A DNA stretch of 64,000 nt. It comes from Poa pratensis (lineage: Eukaryota > Streptophyta > Magnoliopsida > Poales > Poaceae). Shown piece by piece: positions 23,579 through 32,698 of the stretch. The notes below the pieces were generated by a model that saw only the letters and a list, made by a program, of their open reading frames with translations, was not told the origin of the DNA and did not search any database. The stretch is from NCBI GenBank assembly GCA_947311845.1, contig CAMZMU010000071.1, forward strand, positions 24,684,805-24,748,804, given 5' to 3'. A program made the translations under genes and the position numbers. How positions within the stretch are numbered: position 1 is the stretch's first letter; the number at the start of each line of letters is the position of its first letter.

Positions 23579-25322
23579 ATGCCCTAGAGGCAAATAAATA
23601 CGGAGTATTTATCGCATTAAGTTTATAATATGTTTTGTATCATGCTATAACTGTATTAATCAGAATTGTTAATACACGTGTGATATATAGACAAACCAGA
23701 GTCCCTAGTAAGCCTCTATAAAACTAGTTCATTGGGCAACTATTGATCGAGATTTCCCGGTCATGGACAGTCACGTCGGTTGACAATGAGGTCATCTTAT
23801 TAGTAGAATAAGGTGGTGGACATACCCAACAAAGTATTGCAATAGGATCGTATCACAATGTTCATCATTTGCAATAGGAAAGAAATATGATAGCTTATTC
23901 CTTAGACCGTGAGATCGTATTAATTGCTGCCCCGGAGGATACTCTAAGTGCATCAATCGTCAGTCCATAAATGGGTGACTATAAAGGTGTATCTTGTGGA
24001 TCACAAAAGGGTATGTTGAGGCATACGGATCAAGAGCGGGGTTTGTTCATCCTCCTGATGGAAAGATACTCTGGGCCCACTCGGTGAGATTACATCTGAA
24101 AAGCTGCGCAGCGTATGACTAGGTCATGGGGATGTAATATCACAGAACGAGTTAATTAACCCTTGTCGGTAATGAGATAAAACAGAACATCGGATGATCA
24201 CGATCATATCTCGGACTAGGGTAGTATCGAAGGAACAAAAGGAATGAATATCATGTTTATGGTTCAACGACGATATTCGTAGAATGCACAGGGACCGTCA
24301 CAGACATCCAGGTCTCCCTGGCGGTCATTGGCGAGCGAAGGGTCTCGACCATGTCTGGAGTGTTCTCGAACCGTAGGGTAACACGCTTAAGGTCTTGCCG
24401 ACACATGGAGATCATTTGGATTTATTGGAATAATAGAAATAGGGAGAGAGAAATAATCCGAAAAGGTTTCGGTAGTATCGGAAGGGTTTCGGGAATGTCC
24501 GAAGGAAGTTCGGGTGGTCCGCAAATTGTTTCGGAGTCACGGGAGATTAAATAATATACAAATATATTAATTATGAATTATATATATATTATATTAATGT
24601 AATATAAATTAAAAAGGGAGAAAATAGGTGCAACCCACTTAATGGGCCAAATCCCCAAGGTGGGGCCCATGTGGGGCCCGCACCATGCATGGAGGTGGGG
24701 CACATGGGCTAGCATGGGGCCCATGGCCACCACGCACCGGCACTGGTGGCCGGCCGGCCACCACACCCCCTTCTCCCCTTTTTAGTCCCACATGGGGGAG
24801 GCAAGGTGTGTTGCACACCCCCTCCCCCCTATATAAAGAAAGGCATATTAATTATTTTAATATATCTGAAAATACAATTAATTTGTATATGCCGGCCTGA
24901 GTTAATTCTCCGTCCGCTTTTCTTTCTCTCTCCCACTAAAGCAATACCGCAGTGCGCCGTCGTACTGCGGAATTCCACCCAAAGTTCTACTCCTGTGATC
25001 TCAGCTGGATCTGAGAGACCGGGGGTTGTCGTCAAGCTCCGCATGTGTGTGAGTACTCGGAGGCGCCACACTTGGGGCGCCGGAGGCGTCATCGCCGCGC
25101 CGGTCTTCATCTTCGTCGCGTCAAGTTCTTCGCGACCTCGAGGTCGGCTACGTCGTCTACTTCGGCAATGCTTGTGCGGGAGCGTAATTCCCGCTTATCG
25201 ATCTACGAGGGTACGTTATCGATGTTCCGCTTCGTTACCGCATTACTAGATAGATAGATCCTAGCTATGTTTTGGTATTCGCTAGTTAGAAAAATTATTG
25301 TTTTCTGCTACGAACCCCTTCA
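23579..25322 (+). repeat. 3' LTR of the copia element
   Basis: 1744 bp from TGAAGGAGAAATGCCC to CGAACCCCTTCA. The start phrase AGAAATGCCCTAGAGG resembles the Angela/BARE copia LTR start. Contains a TATA box (CCCTATATAAAG near 24828). Right neighbour is LINE coding sequence. Confidence 0.88.
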
Positions 25323-27360
25323 GCTGGGTTATGCAGATCGTCATGTCTGGGAACACAGCCATAAACATTAATGGGGACATTGGTCCTTACTTTAGGTCTT
25401 CGTGTGGGGTGAGGCAAGGGGACCCAATCTCCCCCCTTCTCTTCGACCTTGCCGGTGACGCCTTGGTGGCTATCTTGGACAAAGCCAAGACGGCCGGCCA
25501 CATCTCTGGTGTGGTTGGGCACCTTATTCCTGGAGGTGGGATCACCCACCTCCAGTATGCGGATGATACCATGATCATGGTGGAGGGGTCGGAACTTGAC
25601 ATTGTTAATCTCAAGTTCCTTCTCCTCTGCTTTGAGGCCATGTCTGGCCTCAAGATTAACTTCGACAAGAGCGAAGTCATGATCATGGGGTATTCTCCTG
25701 ATGAGCAACAGCGGATAGCGGACAAACTAAATTGTAAGTTATCTGCCTTCCCTGTTACTTATCTTGGGATGCCCCTTAGTGACTCTAGGATCCTTATTAA
25801 GGACCTAGAGCCGGTCACCAAGTGTGTCAAGGCCAAGGCGGAGCCTTGGCAAGGGCGGTTCACCTCTAAGGTGAGCAAAACAGTCCTGATTGACGCCTGT
25901 CTCTCTAGTCTGCCTATGTACCTGATGGGAGTTTATATACTCCCAGAAGGCACGCATGTCACCTTTGACATGGATCTCTCATGCTTCTTCTGGCAGGCGG
26001 CCAATGGGCGTCAGAAGTACCACATGGTCAAATGGGCGGATGTGTGCGCCCCCAAAGACATGGGGGGCATAGGTATATTATCATCTCGTAAGATGAACGT
26101 GGCGGTCATGCTATGATGGGTGTGGCGGATACTTAGAGAGGAGGGGGGGGTTATGGCTGCAACTTATCAAAGCGAAATACCTGTAGGGCCGCCCCCTCCT
26201 TTCTTGTGACCGTCAGGATGGATCCCAATTTTGGCGGTCCATCCAGTCCATCAAGCATGAGATTAGGAAGGGTGTTCGCTTCTCCATTGGTAATGGAGAG
26301 GGCACCCTCTTTTGGCTGGACCCGTGGCTTGGCGGGAGCCCGCTACAGCATATGTTCCCCTCTCTGTTTGCTATTTGCGTGGACCCGATGCAGCTGGTGG
26401 GCGCGGCGATACTCAATGGGACTTGGAACATCTCGTTCCGACGAACATTTTGTATTGCCGAGGCTACAGCCTGGGCGGATTTACGGAGTTTACTTCCGGA
26501 GGCGCTGCCGGGCGGCCGAGACCTCGTGTCATGGCACTTGGCGCCCTCTGGGACGTTCTCTGTAAAATCGGCTTATCGGAGTCTTTTTAGTAACCCAGTT
26601 AGAGCTTGGGCCTCTCCACTCTGGAAGGCTCCCTTACCGTTAAAAATCAAAATCTTCGTGTGGCAACTTCTTAGGGACCGCCACCCATCAGGGGTGGAGG
26701 TACGCAAGCGACAGGGGCCGGGTGATGGGCTTTGCCCCATGTGTGGGATCCCCGAGACGGGAACCCACATCCTCTTCACCTGCCCCGCTGCCAGGTTTCT
26801 ATGGAACTTCGTCCACAAGGCGCTTGAGCCTGCTTGGCAGGCCTCAGACCTCGGCGAGTTCTTAGAAATCCAGGCGAACCGTACCGGGGAGAGGCGACGC
26901 CTCTTCTGGTTGGTGTTTGCCGCGTTGACGTGGACCCTGTGGACAATAAGATGGTGATCGAGCGGATCTTTCTCCGACGTGCTTCTGACTCGATGTTTAA
27001 ATTTCTGGCTTTCTTGCAGCAGTGGCACCCGTTGTCTAGGCAGCGGGACAGGGGGCAGCTGGATGACATGCTCTCTAGACATGTGGAGACCGCTCGGCGC
27101 ATCTCCTCTACTACTTCCAGTTAGCACCGGAGGGGCTTAGTTTTTGTTCTCACTCTCTTTCTCTCCCTCCCCGATGTAACTCTCTCACCGCCCCCTTCCC
27201 CCCCCCCCCCCCCCACCTCCCTCTCTTGCTTCTTCCTCTTGGGCTTACTTGTGCTGCTGCCCCAGCAAGCGGTTTCTAGTACCGTCCTTATGTTTGTAAC
27301 TGTGTATGGACTTGCTTGACATGTTGCTTTATTTATAAAGCGGGGCGAAAGCCTGTTTCG
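25323..27360 (+). pseudogene. 3' half of an L1-clade LINE ORF2 (reverse transcriptase, zf-RVT)
   Basis: The LINE frame starts abruptly at the copia LTR edge, within the reverse transcriptase, so the endonuclease and early RT lie left of the nest. Visible in order: GVRQGDPISPLLF (25405-25445), the catalytic LQYADDTMIM (25551-25580), LKINFDKSEV, then VTYLGMPL. A stop occurs at 26114-26116. The downstream frames continue with LWKAPLPLKIKIFVWQLLRD and the zinc-binding GLCPMCGIPETGTHILFTCP of the zf-RVT domain (26720-26780). The ORF end is near 27124, after another frame change near 26950. The 3' UTR contains a long C tract and runs to TTTATAAAGCGGGGCGAAAG near 27350. The copy is dead. Confidence 0.85.
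27190..27216 (+). repeat. Poly(C) homopolymer tract
   Basis: A C-run of about 17 with nearby C-rich bases in the LINE 3' UTR. Length is likely unreliable in any assembly. Confidence 0.8.
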
Positions 27361-27692
27361 AGAGTAGCATGTACTAAGAGCACATACGCTGGGTCGCGTG
27401 GCGCGCTAATTTTCTTTTGTAGCGTCAAAATAAGGATTTTGCGCGCGGCTGCGGTGTTCTGATTTTTCAGACGCGCTAAATTTTTTAGTGGAAGTAGCAG
27501 GCTTTCCAGCGCGCTAAAATAACGGGCCGCAAACACGTATTTGATTAGTTTCAAACGGAAATAAAATCAAAAACAAAAACAAAAACAAATAGACTGAAAA
27601 TATAAATTATATTGATTCGACGAACACACGAACAACACACGGACACACGAACACTTAAACGATGAACACTAATATTTAAACTAAAACGATGA

Positions 27693-28062
27693 CTAGTCGT
27701 CGAACTCGGACTCGTCGGAGGAGTAGTCGGAGTCGTCGGAGGTGTCGGAGATGTCGTCGTCCAGAGCAACCCACCGGGGATCATCATCAGCCCAGGTGGC
27801 GTGGTTTATCTTCGCCTCCGCCTCGGCCTTGCGCGCCCGCCGCCCGGTCCTCCACGCCGTGACAAGGGAGAGACGATCACTGCCGCGCGGGTGGCCGAGC
27901 CTCCATGCCGCCGCGTCGTATGTGCGGGCGGCCTCGTGCGCCGTCTCGTAGGTGCCGAGGGAGATGCGGTCGTCGCCGGAGCGGATCTCGGCGGAGAACG
28001 TCCCGTTGGGGCGGGCGCGGACGTCGCGGTACCCCGGATAAGTTTCGGCGGCGCGGAGGCAT
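27693..28062 (-). pseudogene. AP2/ERF-domain small protein gene with start-proximal frameshift
   Basis: The body frame encodes one AP2/ERF DNA-binding domain: [20 protein letters not shown], then [19 protein letters not shown]. An alanine/glutamate linker and a very acidic serine tail ([20 protein letters not shown]) follow to the stop at 27693. A typical start for this grass family, [10 protein letters not shown], lies at 28062 but in a different frame. The join falls in a four-G run (TCCGGGGTACC), where three G would link them. The AP2 core has YRDVR instead of the usual YRGVR. The body frame stays open upstream to 28262, so a longer product from another start is possible. The gene lies inside a small TIR element. 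Stand-alone AP2 copies of this kind are abundant in Triticeae and often repeat-borne. Confidence 0.6.
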
Positions 28063-28182
28063 GGCGGCAGCAGCGCGCGGGGAGAGAGAGAAGGAGGAGG
28101 AGGGGAAGTGTCGTGGCTAGCGCGGGTGGGAGGGGAAGCGGTTGCGCGGCGCGTGGATGGCCAGCGCGCTGGGAGCGGCGCA

Positions 28183-28190
28183 CTATATAG
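28183..28190 (-). promoter_or_regulatory. TATA box of the AP2-like gene
   Basis: CTATATAG, palindromic, about 120 bases upstream of the MPPRRR start on the minus strand. Confidence 0.4.
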
Positions 28191-28459
28191 AGCACGCGCG
28201 GTGCCGCTTTCCCCCGCTGGCTGGGTTTTCCCGCGTCCGCTGGAGCACGCGAATTGACCCACGACATGCCAAACTACGGTTTTCCCCTCGCGGCGCTCAT
28301 TTGACGCGTCTGTTGGAGATGCTCTGAACGGTTTTTCTTTCTTTTGCCTATTTCCGGGCCTTCCGGCCCGGCGACAGCATGTGAATACTCGTGTGTGTAT
28401 GCATATACGGTGCGGAAATTCTTCTTTATTAACACGGTCAAATTAGATAATATAACAAA

Positions 28460-28532
28460 GCTTTCATATCTCAGTTGGTTAGAGCACCCGTTTAGTAAGC
28501 GGGAGGTCTTGAGTTCAACTCTCAATGAAAGT
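28460..28532 (+). tRNA. tRNA-Thr (anticodon AGT), 3' end displaced by insertion
   Basis: A full 73-nt cloverleaf can be drawn: acceptor GCTTTCA pairing with TGAAAGT (the last pair G-U), D arm, anticodon stem CCCGT/GCGGG with loop TTAGTAA, variable loop, and T arm with GAGTTCAACTC. It resembles nuclear plant tRNA-Thr(AGT), not the chloroplast trnT genes. The A box has T for the usual G (TATCTCAGTTGG). A 912-bp retroposon begins at its last base. The bases after TGAAAG here are retroposon sequence (TCC), while the original C and A plus the T-run terminator now lie at 29459 onward. The gene is therefore probably a recently disabled tRNA. Confidence 0.8.
28517..28531 (+). repeat. Left target-site duplication in tRNA-Thr
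   Basis: AACTCTCAATGAAAG, part of the T arm and acceptor stem. Identical to 29444-29458. Confidence 0.9.
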
Positions 28533-29443
28533 CCAGTCCGGCGTCGTCACAACGGCGTGTGCTGGTGCTCTCGCGACAGGCGATAAGGAAAGCACCCCGT
28601 CTGCCACCGCCCTCCGCCGGCGGGCCGTGGGGTTCCTCCTCCCTCCGCCTGCCGCTCCGGCGGCGGGAGGGAGGGGGAACCTCGCCGGTCTGTTCCTGGC
28701 GTATAGATAGGTTAGGGCTAGGTCTTCGCTCGTCCGTCACTTCGGTCTCGACGGTGGTGATGGCGGCGGCGAATAATTTCCTCCAGATTCGGCATCGACG
28801 CGGCTTGCTTGGCTCCTGCCGGTCTTCGATCTGGGAGGTTAGATTTCCGGGCAAGATGGTCATGGCGGTGGTGACCATCTTGTATTGGATTTTGTTTCCC
28901 CTTCTCCACCGTCGCTTCGGTGATGGCTCCCTCGCCGATGTGGAGATGTTGGGATCCTCTGCAGGAGCCGTCGCGGCTGGCCTGGTGTGGCTGGCGGCGG
29001 GCTGGAGGTCTGCGTGTTCCGTGCTGGGCTTGAGGTCTGCGGCAGGCGGATCTGGTGCGGCTCCTCGACGTCGTCGACGGAAGCGGCCGGTTCTGGAGGT
29101 TGGAGGTGAGCTTGGGTTGTTCCCCGACCCGCGCGCCACAGCGACAGGTGGGCACTTCTGGTGCTTCTTCTCGGGGTTCATAAAGCCGTCATGGCGATGG
29201 AGCTTCTCCAGCTTTGGGTCTGTGGGTGTCCGCCGTCTTCTCCCTCGCTGCTTGCCGGCGCCGGAGACGAGCAGTGGACTGGTGTGGCAGAGCTCTCGGG
29301 GGACTTTGTTGTAAATCTTTTGTTCCCGAGGGGTCTTTCTGCAATTTGTACGGAGCTGCGTCTCCCTCTGGTCTTTCCTCTGTATGCGTATTCTGTACTC
29401 TGTATGCATCTGCTTTAATATATACGTATTACTATCAAAAAAA
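28532..29443 (+). mobile_element. Poly(A) retroposon (LINE-like, non-autonomous)
   Basis: A 912-bp insertion between two identical 15-bp copies of tRNA-Thr sequence. It ends in an A-run (about 29437-29443), the mark of target-primed retrotransposition. The 5' half is GC-rich with TCCGGCG-type sequence. The 3' part has CTGTATGCGTATTCTGTACT followed by CTTTAATATATACG before the A tail. A long plus frame (about 28559-29314) matches no family I know. I see no endonuclease or reverse transcriptase. It may be a short non-autonomous LINE relative. Confidence 0.75.
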
Positions 29444-29458
29444 AACTCTCAATGAAAG
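29444..29458 (+). repeat. Right target-site duplication
   Basis: AACTCTCAATGAAAG, followed by the original tRNA end CA. Confidence 0.9.
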
Positions 29459-29472
29459 CACCTACTCTTCTC

Positions 29473-29477
29473 TTTTT
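29473..29477 (+). terminator. Orphaned Pol III terminator of tRNA-Thr
   Basis: TTTTT about 15 bases after the restored tRNA end. The retroposon has moved it more than 900 bases from the gene. Confidence 0.6.
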
Positions 29478-29526
29478 ATTATCAGACACTTAATAAAAAG
29501 CCTTAATACGTCAAATATAGCAAAAA

Positions 29527-29598
29527 GGTCCTATGGTCTAGTGGTCAGGACATTGGACTCTGAATCCAGTAACCCGAGTTCAAGTCTCGGTAGGACCT
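29527..29598 (+). tRNA. tRNA-Gln (anticodon CTG)
   Basis: 72 nt with acceptor GGTCCTA/TAGGACC, A box TGGTCTAGTGG, anticodon loop CTCTGAA (anticodon CTG, reads CAG) and B box GAGTTCAAGTCTC. It closely resembles nuclear plant tRNA-Gln. A T-rich terminator (TTTTATTTTTT) follows at once. All stems pair, so it is probably functional. Confidence 0.92.
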
Positions 29599-31848
29599 TT
29601 TATTTTTTATTTTTTCAGGCCTGGTGTTCTGCACGTTGCGGTTTTACCTGCTGGTGTACCCAAATAACGACCACACTGAAATGTACAAATCGATTGCCAT
29701 GCATGTAGGAGTGTTTGCGATGCAGTGTAGAGTTTTTCGAAATATTTGATAATTCTATTTCTCATAGATTTTTTCCATGAAGTTGTATTATTTGTAGGAT
29801 CAAGAGTCATAATTTGATTTGATGATTATTTCATGGCTAGAAAAAGAAGGTGGATCATATTCCTGCTTGGTTTGGACCCTATTTTGGTTTTTATTTTTAT
29901 CTGTTGTGGTATTCTGTACATTGCGGTTTTAATTGATGTGATATATATGGAAAGAACGACCATACTGCAAAAGTACAAATGTAGATTACCATGGTAGGAT
30001 GTCGATTTTTACCAAGAAAATAAAAGGGGATTCTTATCAAACCCAACATAAAATTGGGAAGAATAATAAAGTAAGTAGATGTGACTCCTTGAATAATGCT
30101 CTACCAGCCAGAATCTAGAAGGACACCGAACCTGATTTGACATAGCTAGACTTGAAACGTTGCTTGTCAAAAGCACATAGCCCAGTACGATTACTTTTTG
30201 AGTATGTTAGTAAGGTCCGGTCATCCACTTTTATGCTTGCACTTACCATTTTCGAAGGAATTGGGGCTACATTTCTTTTTAGTTTCCATTCGAGAATTTA
30301 TATCTGTTTCCACGCCCTTTTTTCAGACCTCAAAACATCACGACAAACTACTTCTCTTAGGAACACATACAAGAAAAGTTGTTAAATATGAAGCAATGAC
30401 TATTTAATCTCTTAGAAACATGTGTTTTTCTTTTATTGGAATTGAGTTAATCAGTTACCAAACAAGTTTCTTTTTAACGAATCCACTTCTCGAGGAAGAT
30501 GGAATATTTTGGGATAATGTACACTAGTTTTATTAAGAAAACCATATGGTTCTTATGGATCCGCTTATGCATTATGTTCGAAATCAAGGAAAGACAATTT
30601 TTGCATCGAACGGAACTAACCTTTTCAACAAAAAAAATACCAACTCTAACTTCACAAGATCGGATACAATGGAACATTATGAATGACGTGATCCGATCCC
30701 ATATGATATTGACTTCATTGTTGTTATGTGCGCCTATTTCAACCCGTTTGCGATGACGTGTAGTGTTTTTCTCCATTTTTTTTGTAGGATTCTACTTCTT
30801 AGAGTTTTTCCCCTATAAAGTTTGTTTGATTTGTAGGATCAAGAGTCATGAGTTTATTTGATTTTGATGTATATGTTTCATGGCTGGAAAAGGAAAATGG
30901 ATAATATTCACACTTGATATATTTGTGCCCTAAATTTGAACCAAAGTCATCACGTTATGGTTAGTTACACTAAAATGAGAGCTCTCCGGGCAAAACTTGC
31001 GTAAGAAACAATCTACCAGTGGATTGCAAACTTTTTATACATGTCATGATTATGTGTTAATCCTAATAAGCCTGTCGGTCCCGTCATTTGTCCGAACGGG
31101 CTTATATTCTGCCCAATTGGGAGGTGTTCGGATACACTATCCAGATCGATGGTGTCCAAGGGCACCCTCCAAACGGTCGGACCCTTATTTATTTATTCTT
31201 TCTCATCCAAATAGCACACTTTTTTTTCCACATATAGATCGAAAGGAATGTCACTAATACTTTATACTTGCCCCAAGATTACAAAGTCCATGATAACTAG
31301 AAGTCCCATTAGTCACATAAATAATAGTTTTACCACATGTTGGTATTTCCATTGACAACTGTAGTGGAGTCTTCATAAAAATAGTATCACCCAACATGTT
31401 GTATATTTAATTTCTTAACAATCTCCACCTGTTATTTAACCTCAATCTGCTCATATGGAATTCATTTTTTGTGTGCATTCTAATCTCAATAGATGTTTGA
31501 ATCGATCCTTTCTCAAGATGGATATGGCGCGCCTTACAAACCTGATTACCAATAGCGATACCCTTTTCGACAACGGCGTTGGAAAAGTGTGTCGATGCCG
31601 AAAAGTGTAGGCAATCGTTTATAACACTTTCCGATAACTATGGAGTGTCGAAACAGAGAGCTGAAGGTATTAGTCAACACTAATGGCAAAAAAATTAAAG
31701 GGTGAAAGTGTGAAACTTTATGTGATTCTTGATTTTATAGTTGTGGGAAACTAATTGTAGGAAAAAGTAAATTGACTGTACCGGCACGGCTGCGCTTACC
31801 GGTCAATCCAACTGATGTGTCCACGCAATCCTTTGCTCTCTCATCTTA
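29599..31848. other. Intergenic, with a diverged direct duplication
   Basis: No gene supported. ATTTGTAGGATCAAGAGTCAT followed by similar sequence occurs at about 29792-29890 and again at 30828-30930. GTTCTGCACGTTGCGGTTTT at about 29627 has a relative at about 29912. Open frames at 30152-30385 and 30474-30776 have no family resemblance and poor coding character. Confidence 0.5.
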
Positions 31849-31884
31849 CTAGATGACCCGTTGTGCGACTGCGCAACCGCTGGA
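31849..31884 (-). mobile_element. Helitron 3' terminus on the minus strand
   Basis: On the minus strand: hairpin GTTGCGC / GCACAAC with one mismatch, then GGGTCAT, CTAG and T. The element body would extend rightward from 31849. Its TC-type 5' end was not found. The minus-strand gene-like exons to the right would fit captured cargo. Confidence 0.6.
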
Positions 31885-32698
31885 TGCAACTACCACACTA
31901 TTTCAACATCATTTGATTTTGAAAGTTTTGGACCTAAATTTATTCCCATGTATGAATTAACAGTGGAAATTTGAACACTGCACTTGCAGTACGCAACAGC
32001 TGAAAGCAAGACCACATTGTTATTATAGGCTATGAGAATAAAAAGGATTCCATATTTGTCTATTACACAGAACATAGTCGCACAGTCATTTTACTACGGC
32101 TTACTCTAAGGATAAATAGAAAAGCATGAGATTTAATGCATTAGGCATCGGTTCTTGTAGCACGAAATATTGTCTTAGTCTATCACAGAACATGGTTTAG
32201 GGAAGTCAGATTACAACTTTTCATAGTTAGGGTTGGACGATCGGATGTGGCTCATTGGCTTGAGTACAAACAGGCAGATATCGCCCGCTTCAAGCAGCAT
32301 GAGCATCGAAAAGAGAACCGACCAGTACCACCAGGGATATATCACTGGTGGACTATATTGACAGGCAGAACAAAATATAATCCTGCAACACAATGTATCT
32401 AGTTAGGTATATGAACTTAGCTAGTTTTTTCATCTGGATGAGTGATCAATTTAAAGATGCGGTGCCATTCATCACCTGAATGTGGAGGCATTAACTCGTA
32501 CATCTAAGCGAGCTCAGATGCCTTCCTTTTATCTTCATCATCCTCATCATCCTGGAACAAAGGCTTGCGAACTTTGCATTCAATTAGGGCATCCCTCGTT
32601 CTTGAACAGAAACATAATAGTTGTTAGCAGAACCTTAGAATAGTTGTATTGTTTTGAAGGCATAGTGGTAACTCATAACATAATTTGTTAGGCGAACC

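Larger units (their letters stand above)
12600..25322 (+). mobile_element. Gag-only copia-type LTR retrotransposon (TR-GAG-like)
   Basis: Both LTR copies are present: a 5' LTR truncated by the Athila insertion (12600-13535) and a full 3' LTR (23579-25322) with the perfect short inverted ends TGAAGG and CCTTCA. A primer-binding site for initiator tRNA-Met follows the 5' LTR, and the tract AAGTGGGAGA precedes the 3' LTR. After removing the Helitron (5415 bp) the interior is about 4.6 kb. It holds one gag-like frame and no recognisable protease, integrase, reverse transcriptase or RNase H. Such elements depend on enzymes from a related autonomous copia. The LTR pair is very similar over about 940 bp. 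The element inserted into a LINE reverse-transcriptase frame, which resumes at 25323. Confidence 0.8.
27377..28326 (-). mobile_element. Small TIR DNA element carrying an AP2-like gene
   Basis: The ends read AGAGCACATACGCTGGGTCGCG at the left (27377) and, on the minus strand, AGAGCATCTCCAACAGACGCG at the right (28326). Only AGAGCA and the GCG-rich inner part are shared, so the inverted repeat is imperfect. AGAGCATCTCCAACAG is a frequent terminal phrase of grass DNA elements. I see no clear target duplication and do not assign a superfamily. Confidence 0.4.

Noticed and set aside
25298..25330. Start of the LINE reverse transcriptase at an ATG at 25298
   Set aside because: That ATG is in copia LTR sequence; the frame is a chance fusion across the LTR-LINE junction.
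28460..28532. Chloroplast-derived tRNA-Thr
   Set aside because: Anticodon AGT and the arm sequences fit nuclear tRNA-Thr; the chloroplast trnT genes have GGT or TGT anticodons and different stems.
28559..29314. 251-codon open frame
   Set aside because: It lies inside the poly(A) retroposon, is GC-rich without family resemblance, and has no other coding sign.
30152..30776. Possible organellar gene insertion
   Set aside because: The frames show no match to any organelle protein I recognise, and there are no neighbouring organelle genes.
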